Shown here one piece after another: positions 44,349 through 52,704 of a DNA stretch of 64,000 nucleotides. Position numbers and translations under genes: made by a program. Below the pieces are notes generated by a model. That model did not search any database. It worked only from the letters and a program-made list of their open reading frames with translations, and had not been told where the DNA came from. The DNA is from Nocardioides marmotae. GTDB lineage: Bacteria; Actinomycetota; Actinomycetes; Propionibacteriales; Nocardioidaceae. The stretch is from positions 1,860,001 to 1,924,000 of the forward strand of contig NZ_CP053660.1 in assembly GCF_013177455.1 (NCBI RefSeq), read 5' to 3'. Positions within the stretch are counted from its first letter, which is position 1; each line of letters begins with the position of its first letter.

Positions 44349-45581
44349 ATGACGCGCGGGGTCAAGGTCCGCCTGGCGCTCTTCGTCGCGCTGGCCGCCG
44401 TCGGCATCGTCTACATCACCGGCACCTACCTCGGCCTGGTCGACCGGGTGCTCGGCCGCGGGTTGACCATCTCCGCGACGCTGCCGGACTCCGGCGGCCT
44501 GTTCGTGGGCAGCGAGGTGACCTACCGCGGCGTCAAGATCGGCAAGGTCGCCTCGATGGAGGTCACCCGCGAGGGTCTCGAGGCCGAGCTCGCCCTCGAG
44601 GAGGGCACCAGGATCCCGCTGGACGCCCGGGTCGAGGTCCACAACCTCTCCGCGGTCGGCGAGCAGTACCTCGACATCGTCCCCGAGGACGGCCGGGGCC
44701 CGTACGCCGAGGACGGGGACGTCCTCGTCGGCGACGACGCGAGCCTGCCGATCGGTGAGGACGAGCTCCTGGTCGACCTCGACGCCCTGGTCGCCTCGGT
44801 CGACAAGGGCAACCTCTCCACCGTCATCGAGGAGCTCGGCCTGGCCTTCCAAGACACCGCCGGCCCGCTCGAGGAGATGGTCGACAGCGGCTCGCGCTTC
44901 GTCGAGGCGGCCCTGGCCAACGAGGAGGCGACCTTCCGCCTGCTCGACAACGGCCGGACCGTCCTGCAGACCCAGCAGCGCCACCGCGAGGACATCCGCA
45001 CCTTCGCCCGCTCGCTGGCCGACCTGACCGGCACCCTGCGCGGCAAGGACCCCGAGCTGCGCACCGTCCTCGAGGGCGGCGCCAGCGCCGTGCGCGAGGT
45101 CGAGCGGCTGATGGCCGGCCTGGAGCCCACGATGCCGGTCTTCATCGGCAACCTGGTCACCCTCAACCAGATCGTCACCACCCGGCTGCCCGCCGTCGAG
45201 CAACTGCTCGTGACGTTCCCCAAGATCGTCGCCAACGGCTTCACCGGCACGCCCGGGGACGGCTACGGCCACATCAACCTCCAGCTCGCGCAGAATCCCG
45301 GGCCGTGCCGCGAGGGCTTCATGCCCAGCGACCAGTGGCGGCCCGCGAGCGACCTCGCCGACAACGAGACCTACCCGGCGACCTGCCGCTCCGGGGCGCC
45401 GTACAACCAGCGCGGCCCGAAGTACGCGCCGCGCTTCGGCGGCAGCACCAGCCGGGTCGCGCCGGGGGCTACCCTCGCCGACGAGCCGGCCGTGACGGTC
45501 GGCAGCCGGGGCGGCCTGCAGGAGGTCTTCGGGGACGACGCGTGGCGCTGGATGCTCATCGGACCCCAGGAAGGGATGTGA
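44349..45581 (+). CDS. mce4F: Mce4F
   Basis: A 410-residue final Mce subunit with anchor VRLALFVALAAVGIVYITGTY and MCE domain LFVGSEVTYRGVKIGKVASM. A C-terminal extension of about 110 residues (GTPGDGYGHINLQLAQNPGP and after) with two cysteines is longer than in cluster-1 MceF. ATG follows mce4E by 13 bases. Its stop overlaps the next gene. Confidence 0.92.
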   Translation: MTRGVKVRLALFVALAAVGIVYITGTYLGLVDRVLGRGLTISATLPDSGGLFVGSEVTYRGVKIGKVASMEVTREGLEAELALEEGTRIPLDARVEVHNLSAVGEQYLDIVPEDGRGPYAEDGDVLVGDDASLPIGEDELLVDLDALVASVDKGNLSTVIEELGLAFQDTAGPLEEMVDSGSRFVEAALANEEATFRLLDNGRTVLQTQQRHREDIRTFARSLADLTGTLRGKDPELRTVLEGGASAVREVERLMAGLEPTMPVFIGNLVTLNQIVTTRLPAVEQLLVTFPKIVANGFTGTPGDGYGHINLQLAQNPGPCREGFMPSDQWRPASDLADNETYPATCRSGAPYNQRGPKYAPRFGGSTSRVAPGATLADEPAVTVGSRGGLQEVFGDDAWRWMLIGPQEGM

Positions 45582-46126
45582 GGGCCACCGTGCGCTCGAG
45601 ATGGACCCTGTTCACAGCCGTGCTGGCCGTGCTCGCCGTGGGGCTGGCGGCCGCGATCGCGGTCACCGCCCTGCGCTCCGAGGACGGCCGGGACGCGCTC
45701 GACCGGGCGGTCACGGGCAGCGCCGGCCGGGGCGACGCGGAGCTGACCGCCGCCCACCGCGAGGTCGCCGAGGCCGCGCGCGACCTGACGCTGGCCTTCC
45801 TCGAGGTCGACCACGCGGACATGGAGCCGCTGACCGAGGACGTGCTGGCCCTCGCGACCGGCGAGTTCGCCGACCAGTACGCCGCGAACGTCGAGCAGCT
45901 CATCGAGGCCGCGAAGCGCAACAAGTCCGTCAGCACCGGCGAGGTGGTCGCCCTCGGCGTCGGGGATCTCGACGCCGACTCCGCGCTGGTCTACGTCGCC
46001 GCCGACAGCGAGGTCCAGAACGTCACCACCGACGGCACCAGCCAGCCCCGCTACTACCGCCTCCAGATCGACATGGTCCGCGAGGACGGCCAGTGGCTGG
46101 CCTCCAACGTGCAGTTCGTGGGATGA
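45578..46126 (+). CDS. Mce-associated membrane protein (Mas)
   Basis: A 182-residue Mas protein: one N-terminal membrane helix (LFTAVLAVLAVGLAAAIAV), a helical segment, then a beta-rich SnoaL/NTF2-like periplasmic domain ending YYRLQIDMVREDGQWLASNV. GTG at 45578 overlaps the mce4F stop (GTGA); a second GTG follows at 45590. Mas proteins sit at the end of Mce operons and stabilise or regulate the complex. Confidence 0.85.
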   Translation: MRATVRSRWTLFTAVLAVLAVGLAAAIAVTALRSEDGRDALDRAVTGSAGRGDAELTAAHREVAEAARDLTLAFLEVDHADMEPLTEDVLALATGEFADQYAANVEQLIEAAKRNKSVSTGEVVALGVGDLDADSALVYVAADSEVQNVTTDGTSQPRYYRLQIDMVREDGQWLASNVQFVG

Positions 46127-46878
46127 GAGAGCCGACCGTGACCCAGCCCGACACCCAGCCCGACGCCCACCCCGACACCAAGACCTGCGCGTACTGCGCG
46201 GAGACCATCAAGGCCGCCGCCATCCGCTGCCGCTACTGCGGCTCCGACCTCGATCCCGAGCCGCCGGTCGAGCAGGCGGTCGCGGAGCCGCCGGTCGAGG
46301 CCGCGCGCGCCGAGGACGTGGCGGCGCCACCGGCGATCGCCACCAGCTCGACCCCCGGCCCCCGCCGCTGGCCCGCCGGCGTGCTGGCCGTCGTGGTGGT
46401 CGCGCTCGCGGTGGTCTTCGTGCGGATGCTGACCGTGGACGAGCCCGAGGGCGACGTACCGGCCGGCACCACCCCGCTGGCCGGGGGCGTGGTGTTCGCC
46501 TCGGAGGGCGCGAAGTCGGCCGGCCTCAGCGCGGCGTCCGAGGCGGCGGAGAAGGTGCTGTCGTACTCCGCGGCCACCCTCGATGAGGACATGGCGGCCG
46601 CGCTGCCGCTGCTCGCGCCGAAGATGCAGACCGAGTACCGCGAGACCCTCGAGGCGATCCGCGAGGACACCGTGCGCAACGAGGCGAAGGTCGAGGCGAG
46701 CGTCGTGGCGGCCTCGGCGATCTCGGCCAGCGAGCACGACGTCAAGGCGCTGCTGTTCGTCAACCAGTCCACGACCGGCAAGAACGCCGAGCAGCCGCGG
46801 GCCGACCTCAATCGGGTCGTGGTGACCCTGCACCGCGACGCGGGGGACTGGGTCGTGACGGACCTCGACGCGCTCTGA
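46123..46878 (+). CDS. Mce-associated protein with N-terminal zinc ribbon
   Basis: A 251-residue protein. Residues about 22-38 form a zinc ribbon (CAYCAETIKAAAIRCRYCG), followed by an Ala/Pro/Glu linker, one membrane helix (AGVLAVVVVALAVVFVRML) and a Mas-like NTF2 domain ending VVTLHRDAGDWVVTDLDAL. ATG overlaps the previous stop (ATGA). The ribbon would be cytosolic and the Mas domain outside. This combination gives the Mce complex a cytoplasmic metal-binding contact, possibly with the ATPase or another partner. Confidence 0.8.
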   Translation: MREPTVTQPDTQPDAHPDTKTCAYCAETIKAAAIRCRYCGSDLDPEPPVEQAVAEPPVEAARAEDVAAPPAIATSSTPGPRRWPAGVLAVVVVALAVVFVRMLTVDEPEGDVPAGTTPLAGGVVFASEGAKSAGLSAASEAAEKVLSYSAATLDEDMAAALPLLAPKMQTEYRETLEAIREDTVRNEAKVEASVVAASAISASEHDVKALLFVNQSTTGKNAEQPRADLNRVVVTLHRDAGDWVVTDLDAL

Positions 46879-46899
46879 TAGAACTGTCCCCGACCGAAC

Positions 46900-46913
46900 T
46901 GGAACACGTTCTA
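46900..46913 (+). promoter_or_regulatory. KstR box of the ferredoxin reductase operon
   Basis: TGGAACACGTTCTA is a full match to TnnAACnnGTTnnA. It lies 22 bases after the last Mce4 operon gene and 37 bases before the reductase GTG. The last bases run into TAGTAG, a possible -10. Confidence 0.8.
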
Positions 46914-46950
46914 GTAGACCCCCTCGGGCGGGAGGAGCAGGATCGCCGCC

Positions 46951-48009
46951 GTGACCGCCACCACGCCGACCGACGCCCCCGACCCGACCCCCGACCCGAC
47001 CCCCGCCCCGACCGCCGCCGCGACCGCTGACCGACCGCTGGTCGAGGTCGACCTGGTCGTGGTCGGCGCCGGCCCGACCGGGCTGTTCGCCACCTACTAC
47101 GCCGGCTTCCGCGGCCACCGGGTCGCCGTGGTCGACTCGCTGCCGGAGCTCGGCGGCCAGGTGACGGCGATGTACCCCGAGAAGATGATCCTCGACGTCG
47201 CCGGGTTCCCTGCGGTCAAGGGCCGCGACCTGGTGGCCGGTCTCGTCGAGCAGGCCGCGACCGCGGACCCGACGTACCTGCTGGCCCGCACCGCGACCAC
47301 CCTGGAGCACCACGACGACGGGGTCGTCGTCCACCTCGACGACGGCACCCGGGTCAGCGCCGGGGCGGTGCTGGTGACCGCCGGCATCGGCAAGTTCAGC
47401 CCGCGGGCGCTGCCGGCCGGCGAGGGCTGGCTGGGGCGGGGGCTGGAGTTCTTCGTGCCGAGCTTCGCGCCGTACGCCGGCAAGGACGTCGTCATCGTGG
47501 GCGGCGGCGACAGCGCCTTCGACTGGGCCCTGCACCTCGAGCCGGTCGCCGGCTCGGTGCGGCTGGTGCACCGCCGCGACGCCTTCCGCGCCCACGAGCG
47601 GACCGTCCAGCAGGTCCGGGACTCCTCGGTCGAGATCCTCACCCGCGCCGAGGTCACCGCGCTCCACGGCGCCGGGGCGCTGGAGTCGGTCGAGATCACC
47701 GTCGACGGTGAGCCCACGACGTACCCCGCCCAGGCGGTGGTCGCGGCGCTCGGCTTCCTCGCCGACCTCGGCCCGCTCCAGGAGTGGGGGATCGAGGTGC
47801 GCAAGCGGCACGTCGTCGTCGACTCCGCGATGCGCACCAACCTGCCGCGCGTCTTCGCGGCGGGCGACATCACCGAGTACCCCGGCAAGGTCCGGCTGAT
47901 CGCCGTCGGCTTCGGCGAGGCCGCGACCGCCGTCAACAACGCGACGGTGGCGATCGACCCGACCGCCCACGTCTTCCCCGGCCACTCCAGTGAAGGGAAC
48001 CAGTCATGA
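46951..48009 (+). CDS. Ferredoxin--NADP reductase, thioredoxin reductase-like type
   Basis: A 352-residue flavoprotein. After a Pro/Asp/Thr-rich N-terminal tail of about 28 residues comes the FAD motif VVVGAGPTGLFATYYAG, the NAD(P) motif VVIVGGGDSAFDWALHL and the C-terminal FAD motif RVFAAGDITEYPG. The Cys-x-x-Cys of thioredoxin reductase is missing, which defines the ferredoxin/flavodoxin reductase subgroup. GGAGGAG is upstream of the GTG. The next gene, overlapping by four bases, is its likely partner ferredoxin. I infer that the pair delivers electrons to a sterol oxygenase or P450 outside the window. Confidence 0.88.
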   Translation: MTATTPTDAPDPTPDPTPAPTAAATADRPLVEVDLVVVGAGPTGLFATYYAGFRGHRVAVVDSLPELGGQVTAMYPEKMILDVAGFPAVKGRDLVAGLVEQAATADPTYLLARTATTLEHHDDGVVVHLDDGTRVSAGAVLVTAGIGKFSPRALPAGEGWLGRGLEFFVPSFAPYAGKDVVIVGGGDSAFDWALHLEPVAGSVRLVHRRDAFRAHERTVQQVRDSSVEILTRAEVTALHGAGALESVEITVDGEPTTYPAQAVVAALGFLADLGPLQEWGIEVRKRHVVVDSAMRTNLPRVFAAGDITEYPGKVRLIAVGFGEAATAVNNATVAIDPTAHVFPGHSSEGNQS

Positions 48010-48200
48010 GCACGATCAAGGTCGACTTCGACCTCTGCGAGTCCAACGCGCTGTGCGAGGCGATGGCACCGGAGGTCTTCGAGCTCGACGACGACGACTA
48101 CCTCCTGGTCAAGGCCGACGAGACCACGCCCGAGACCGAGGGCGACGTCCGACGAGCCGTGGCGGCCTGCCCGCGCGCGGCGATCTCCCTGGAGGGCTGA
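48006..48200 (+). CDS. fdxD: [3Fe-4S] ferredoxin, FdxD-like
   Basis: A 64-residue acidic ferredoxin. Three cysteines remain, Cys11, Cys17 and Cys55 (CESNALC and ACPRAAI), giving a C-x5-C...CP pattern with no central cysteine: the 3Fe-4S type. Asn14 is at the variable position. ATG overlaps the reductase stop (ATGA) with GAAGGG upstream. In mycobacteria FdxD lies beside hsd4A and mce4 and belongs to the KstR regulon, the same setting as here. Confidence 0.92.
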   Translation: MSTIKVDFDLCESNALCEAMAPEVFELDDDDYLLVKADETTPETEGDVRRAVAACPRAAISLEG

Positions 48201-48204
48201 CCCG

Positions 48205-49113
48205 ATGACCAGCAGCGAGGACCTCTCCCTCGACGGCCGCGTCGCCGTCGTCACCGGCGCCGGCGCCGGGCTCGGCCGGGCCGAGGCGCTCGCCCTCGCG
48301 GCCGCCGGGGCGAAGGTCGTGCTCAACGACCTGCCCGGCGCCGCGGACGAGGCGGTCGAGGAGATCCGTGCCCGCGGCGGCGAGGCGACCGTCGTCGAGG
48401 GCGACGTCGCGGAGCGCTCGACCGCCGACGCGATGGTCGCCGCCGCCGTGGACGGCTTCGGCTCGCTCGACATCGTCGTCAACAACGCCGGCATGACGCG
48501 CGACCGGATGCTGTTCAACATGTCCGACGAGGAGTGGGACGCGGTCATCCGGGTCCACCTGCGCGGCCACTTCCTGCTCTCGCGCAACGCCGCGGCGTAC
48601 TGGCGGGGCAGGTCGAAGGAGATCGACGGCCCCGTCTACGGGCGGGTCGTCAACACCGCCAGCGAGGCCTTCCTCGGCGGCTCGCCGGGCCAGCCGAACT
48701 ACGCCGCCGCCAAGGCCGGCATCGCCGCGCTCACGCTCTCGACCGCCCGCGGCCTGGGCAGGATCGGCGTCCGCGCCAACGCGATCTGCCCGCGTGCCCG
48801 CACCGCGATGACCGCCGGCGTCTTCGGCGAGGACACCTCCGGGCAGGAGGTCGACCCCTACTCGCCCGACCACGTCGCGCCGCTCGTGGCCTACCTCGCC
48901 TCGCCGGCGGCGGAGGCGATCACCGGCCAGGTCTTCGTCGTGTACGGCGGGATGGTGGCGCTCGTCGCCGCGCCGGTCGTCGAGCAGCGCTTCGACGCCT
49001 CCGGGTCGGTCTGGGACCTCGAGGACCTCGCCAAGCAGGTCGGCGGCTACTTCGACGGCCGCGACCCCGCGGTCGGGTTCGCCGCCGACTCGATCATGCA
49101 GCTGACGGTCTGA
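48205..49113 (+). CDS. hsd4A: Hsd4A-like 17-beta-hydroxysteroid dehydrogenase SDR
   Basis: A 302-residue SDR. Cofactor motif VVTGAGAGLGRAEALALAAA with the acidic NDLP for NAD, IVVNNAGMTRD, VHLRGHFLLSRNAAAYWR and the catalytic Ser, Tyr, Lys in NTASEAFLGG and NYAAAKAG. These features are those of the peroxisomal MFE-2/Hsd4A type, which oxidises 3-hydroxyacyl-CoA in sterol side-chain degradation. GGAGGG lies eight bases before the ATG. It is third in the KstR-controlled operon, in the same order as mycobacterial fdxD-hsd4A. Confidence 0.87.
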   Translation: MTSSEDLSLDGRVAVVTGAGAGLGRAEALALAAAGAKVVLNDLPGAADEAVEEIRARGGEATVVEGDVAERSTADAMVAAAVDGFGSLDIVVNNAGMTRDRMLFNMSDEEWDAVIRVHLRGHFLLSRNAAAYWRGRSKEIDGPVYGRVVNTASEAFLGGSPGQPNYAAAKAGIAALTLSTARGLGRIGVRANAICPRARTAMTAGVFGEDTSGQEVDPYSPDHVAPLVAYLASPAAEAITGQVFVVYGGMVALVAAPVVEQRFDASGSVWDLEDLAKQVGGYFDGRDPAVGFAADSIMQLTV

Positions 49114-49124
49114 GGAGGCTGGTC

Positions 49125-49904
49125 ATGGGACGTCTCGCCGGGAAGGTCGCCATCGTCACCGGTGCCGCGATGGGCCAGGGGGCCGCGATCAGCCGCGCCT
49201 TCGTCGCCGAGGGCGCCGCGGTGGTCCTCGCCGACATCGCCAAGGACGCCGGGCAGGAGCTCGCCGACCAGCTGGCGGGCCAGGTGGCGGGGGAGTCCGG
49301 CGGTCGCGCGCACTTCGCGCACCACGACGTCGGCGACGCCGCCTCGTGGGCCTCGGTCGTCGAGGACGCGAACGCGCGCTTCGGGCCGGTCTCGGTGCTG
49401 GCCAACAATGCCGGGCTGCTGCGCTTCGGCGAGATCGCCACGATGCCCCAGGACGAGGTCGAGCTGCTCTTCCGGGTCAACCAGCTCGGCTGCTTCCTCG
49501 GCATGCAGGCCGTCACCGCGACCATGCGCGCGAACGGCGGCGGTTCGATCATCAACGCCTCCTCGGTCGAGGGCCTGGCCGGCATGGCGGGCTGTGCGGC
49601 GTACGCCGCCACGAAGTGGGCGATCCGTGGCATGACCAAGTGCGCCGCGATGGAGCTCGGCCCCCACGGCATCCGGGTCAACTCGGTGCACCCCGGGATG
49701 ATCGACACCCCCATGACGCGCGTGCACGGCGGCGACGCCGCGATGGAGTACGGCGCCTCGAAGGTGCCGCTGCGCCGGGTCGGGACGCCTGCGGACATCG
49801 CCCCGCTGTACGTCTACCTCGCCTCCGAGGAGTCGGCGTACGTCAACGGCGCCGAGATCGCCATCGACGGCGGTGTGACGTCCACCCACGCGTTCGGTGG
49901 CTGA
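49125..49904 (+). CDS. SDR, 3-alpha/20-beta-hydroxysteroid dehydrogenase-like
   Basis: A 259-residue classical SDR. VAIVTGAAMGQGAAISRAFV binds the cofactor with VLADI giving NAD preference, ANNAGLLRFGEI follows, and INASSVEGLAG with YAATKWAIRGMTK supplies Ser, Tyr and Lys. The pattern AATKWAxRG and HPGMIDTPM is typical of 3-alpha(20-beta)-hydroxysteroid dehydrogenases such as FabG3. GAGGAGG upstream supports ATG 49125. It is fourth in the ferredoxin reductase operon, 11 bases after hsd4A. It probably oxidises or reduces a steroid hydroxyl group. Confidence 0.85.
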   Translation: MGRLAGKVAIVTGAAMGQGAAISRAFVAEGAAVVLADIAKDAGQELADQLAGQVAGESGGRAHFAHHDVGDAASWASVVEDANARFGPVSVLANNAGLLRFGEIATMPQDEVELLFRVNQLGCFLGMQAVTATMRANGGGSIINASSVEGLAGMAGCAAYAATKWAIRGMTKCAAMELGPHGIRVNSVHPGMIDTPMTRVHGGDAAMEYGASKVPLRRVGTPADIAPLYVYLASEESAYVNGAEIAIDGGVTSTHAFGG

Positions 49905-49920
49905 GCACTAGGTTCTGGGC

Positions 49921-50418
49921 ATGGCAAACCAGCGCTCCCAAGTAGTGATGTCCCCCGACGAGGTGGACACCTTCCTCACCCAGCAACGCAGCTCGACCGT
50001 CGCCACGATGGGCCCGAACGGCCAGGTCCACCTCGTGGCCATGTGGTACGCCTGGCTCGACGGTCACGTCTGGCTGGAGACCAAGGCCAAGTCGCAGAAG
50101 GTCGTCAACCTCCGCCGGGACCCGCGGATGAGCTTCCTCGTCGAGACCGGCCACACCTACGACCAGCTGCGCGGGGTCTCCCTCGAGGGCAACGGCGTCG
50201 TGGTCGACGACGAGAAGACCGTCTGGGACGTCTGCGTCAACGTCTTCGAGCGCTACAACGCGCCGTACACCGAGGAGCTCCGCCCGTTCGTGGAGCTGAT
50301 GGCCAAGAACCGCGTCGTCGTCCGCCTCGACGTCGACCGGGTCCGCAGCTGGGACCACCGCAAGCTCGGCCTGGACCCCCTCGAGCTCGGTGGCTCCACC
50401 GCCGCGTTCCTGGACTGA
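49921..50418 (+). CDS. PPOX-fold (pyridoxamine phosphate oxidase-like) protein
   Basis: A 165-residue split-barrel protein of the class often annotated as F420-dependent or FMN-binding. STVATMGPNGQVHLVAMWYA with KAKSQKVVNLRRDPRMSFLV is the family signature. TAGGTT six bases before the ATG fits a leaderless start, so it need not depend on the operon before it. Enzymes of this class reduce quinones or other oxidised substrates with F420. Cofactor choice here is not decided by sequence alone. Confidence 0.82.
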   Translation: MANQRSQVVMSPDEVDTFLTQQRSSTVATMGPNGQVHLVAMWYAWLDGHVWLETKAKSQKVVNLRRDPRMSFLVETGHTYDQLRGVSLEGNGVVVDDEKTVWDVCVNVFERYNAPYTEELRPFVELMAKNRVVVRLDVDRVRSWDHRKLGLDPLELGGSTAAFLD

Positions 50419-50450
50419 CCCGCCGGCCTGATCGTCCTGGAACGGGAAGT

Positions 50451-50592
50451 TTCATCGGCCGGCCGCTGAAGCTCCCGGTTGGCCGCTGAAACTTCATCGG
50501 CCCGGCGACAGCTTCAGCGGCCGGCCGACAAAGCTGCCGGTTGGCCGCTGAAGCTTCATCGGCCCGGCGACAGTTCTATCGGCCGGCCGATA
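50451..50592. repeat. GGCCGGCC-rich tandem/palindromic repeat array
   Basis: Between converging genes, three related units start with TTCATCGGCC at 50451, 50493 and 50555, and alternate GGCCGGCCG palindromes with GGTTGGCCGCTGAA. The last unit ends in the perfect palindrome TATCGGCCGGCCGATA at 50577-50592, eight bases before the kstR stop. The array covers nearly all of the 182-base gap and probably serves as a bidirectional terminator. No gene is seen in it. Confidence 0.75.
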
Positions 50593-50600
50593 AAACGTCG

Positions 50601-51203
50601 TCAGTCGCGCAGGATCAGGTGGACGGCCCGCTCGATCTGGGCGCCGGTCTCGGCGGCGGTCATCCGGCCGGTGACCCAGCCGACGAGGGCGGAGAGCCAC
50701 ACGTCGCCGATCACACGGGCGATCGCGATGTCGTCGTCGGTGGGCTCGGGCTGCTCGGGGTGCATGGCCCGGGTGAGCATCGAGGTGAGCAGCATGCCGA
50801 CCTGGTGGATCTCGGCCTGGACCGAGGCGTCGGCGAACATGAACGCGCGGGTCAGCGCCTCGGTCAGGTGCGGGCTGCTCTGCAGGCCGCGCGTGGTGCC
50901 CTTGAGGACGTTGATGACCCGCTCGGAGGCGGTGTCGCCGGGGACCTCGACGTCGCGGCGGGCGGCCTCGGTGCGCTCGAACTCCCGGCCGAGCGCGCTG
51001 ACGAGCAGGTGGATCTTGGAGGGGAAGTAGCGGTACAGCGTGCCGAGGGCGACCTCGGCCTGGTCCGCGACGGCGCGCATCTGCACCGCGTCGAAGCCGC
51101 CCTTGGTGGCGAGGTCGATCGTGGCGTCGAGGATCCGCTTGCGGCGGTCGCGCTGCGCGGCGGATCCGAGATCCTCCACGTTGAGGGAGTTGATGGTGCT
51201 CAT
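50601..51203 (-). CDS. kstR: TetR-family repressor KstR
   Basis: A 200-residue TetR protein that matches mycobacterial KstR closely over the DNA-binding domain: RKRILDATIDLATKGGFDAV then QMRAVADQAEVALGTLYRYF, followed by PSKIHLLVSALGREF. KstR represses cholesterol catabolic genes and is released by 3-oxo-4-cholestenoyl-CoA-type ligands. Length equals that of the known protein. It is separated from the divergent glycosyltransferase gene by 217 bases with a KstR-type box at 51328, and TATCAT beside the box on the minus strand gives a promoter. Six boxes in the window support the identification. Confidence 0.93.
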   Translation of the reverse strand: MSTINSLNVEDLGSAAQRDRRKRILDATIDLATKGGFDAVQMRAVADQAEVALGTLYRYFPSKIHLLVSALGREFERTEAARRDVEVPGDTASERVINVLKGTTRGLQSSPHLTEALTRAFMFADASVQAEIHQVGMLLTSMLTRAMHPEQPEPTDDDIAIARVIGDVWLSALVGWVTGRMTAAETGAQIERAVHLILRD

Positions 51204-51327
51204 CGGCGCTGTCCTCGGGTGCTCGTGACGGTCATGACGCCCATTGTCCTGCCTAGACCGGCGTGATGCGGAACCGGAACCCGACCGCCGGTATGTGGCA
51301 CTAGGCTACCGGTACGTAGTCCATGAT

Positions 51328-51341
51328 AGGAACACGTTCCA
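51328..51341. promoter_or_regulatory. KstR-type box between kstR and glycosyltransferase gene
   Basis: AGGAACACGTTCCA contains the perfect 12-base palindrome GGAACACGTTCC. On the minus strand TATCAT (51328-51323) follows as a -10 for kstR, consistent with autorepression. It is 79 bases before the glycosyltransferase GTG, so it may control that operon as well. Confidence 0.75.
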
Positions 51342-51420
51342 GTTCGTCCGGCCCGGCGTGTCAAGCATCCGGCGTGTGTCCGGATGTCGGCAACGGCAAC
51401 GTCGAGAAAGGTCGTGACGC

Positions 51421-52704
51421 GTGCGGATCGCGATGCTGTCCTACCGCAGCGCCCCCCACACCGGTGGGCAGGGCATCTACCTGCGGCACCTGACCCGCGA
51501 GCTGGCCAACCTCGGCCACGACGTGGAGGTGTTCTCCGGGCAGCCCTACCCCGAGCTCGACCACCCCGACGTACGGCTGACCAAGGTCCCCAGCCTGGAC
51601 CTCTACCGCCAGCCCGACCCGTTCCGGGTGCCCAAGCTGCACGAGTTCCGCGACCGCATCGACGTCGAGGAGTTCCTCACAATGTGCGCGGCCGGCTTCC
51701 CGGAGCCGAAGACCTTCAGCTCCCGCGTCGCGCGGGTCCTGCGGGACCGCGTCGAGGACTTCGACATCGTGCACGACAACCAGGTGCTCGGCTACGGCAT
51801 GCTCGACATCGAGAAGATGGGGCTGCCGCTCATCACCACGCTGCACCACCCGATCACCTTCGACCGGCGCATCGACATCGCGCAGACCCGCAACCCGTGG
51901 CGGAAGTTCACGCTGTGGCGCTGGTACGGCTTCCTGCGGATGCAGGCCAAGGTCGCCCGCGCCGCCCGCAAGATCCTCACCCCGTCCGAGGCCTCCAAGC
52001 GCGACATCGCCAAGGACTTCGGCGTCGACCCGGCCCGGATGCAGGTGATCCTGCTCGGCGTCGAGGACGGCTTCAAGCCGCCGACCAAGCCGCGGGTCCC
52101 GGGCCGGATCCTCGCCATGGCCAGCGCCGACGCCCCGATGAAGGGCATCGCCACGCTGCTGGAGGCCTTCGCCAAGCTGCGCACCGAGCGCGACGTGGAG
52201 CTGGTGCTCATCACCAAGCCCCGCCCGGGCGGCACGACCGAGAAGCTGATCGACAAGTACGCCATCGGCGACAGCGTCCGGTTCGTCAGCGGCGTCAGCG
52301 ACGCCGAGCTGGTCGACCTGATGGGCTCGGCCGAGGTCGCCTGCGTGCCCTCGCTCTACGAGGGCTTCTCGCTGCCGACCGCCGAGCTGATGGCCTGTGC
52401 CACGCCGCTGGTGGTCTCGCGGGCGGGCGCCATCCCCGAGGTGACCGGCCCCGACGGCGAGGCGGCCGACCTGGTCACCCCCGGCGACGTCGGCGAGCTG
52501 ACCCACGCGCTCGGCGCGCTGCTGGACGACCCCGAGCGTCGCGCCCGGATGGGTGCCGCGGGTCGCCGCCGGGTCGAGGAGATGTTCAGCTGGCGTGCCG
52601 TGGCGGTCAAGGTCGCCGCGGCGTACGAGGAAGTGATCGAGGACTACCGCCGCGAACGCGCCGCGGGTCCGTCGGACGAGAGGAACCACCGTGCTCACCG
52701 TTGA
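51421..52704 (+). CDS. Family 4 glycosyltransferase
   Basis: A 427-residue retaining GT4 transferase with two Rossmann-like halves. APHTGGQGIYLRHLTRELA is the N-terminal acceptor/GGxG loop, VKGI-type MKGIATLLEAF begins the C-terminal half, and Glu314 and Glu322 in EGFSLPTAE form the family E-x7-E motif that binds the nucleotide sugar. GAGAAAGG is upstream of the GTG. The protein has no membrane segment. It is first of three overlapping genes with a methyltransferase and a toroid protein. Donor and acceptor are unknown. Confidence 0.88.
   Translation: MRIAMLSYRSAPHTGGQGIYLRHLTRELANLGHDVEVFSGQPYPELDHPDVRLTKVPSLDLYRQPDPFRVPKLHEFRDRIDVEEFLTMCAAGFPEPKTFSSRVARVLRDRVEDFDIVHDNQVLGYGMLDIEKMGLPLITTLHHPITFDRRIDIAQTRNPWRKFTLWRWYGFLRMQAKVARAARKILTPSEASKRDIAKDFGVDPARMQVILLGVEDGFKPPTKPRVPGRILAMASADAPMKGIATLLEAFAKLRTERDVELVLITKPRPGGTTEKLIDKYAIGDSVRFVSGVSDAELVDLMGSAEVACVPSLYEGFSLPTAELMACATPLVVSRAGAIPEVTGPDGEAADLVTPGDVGELTHALGALLDDPERRARMGAAGRRRVEEMFSWRAVAVKVAAAYEEVIEDYRRERAAGPSDERNHRAHR

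Noticed and set aside
50237..50700. Short frames with repeated GRPLKL-type peptides
   Set aside because: They arise from translation of the GGCCGGCC repeats and from the ends of the flanking genes; no start signals or conserved domain.
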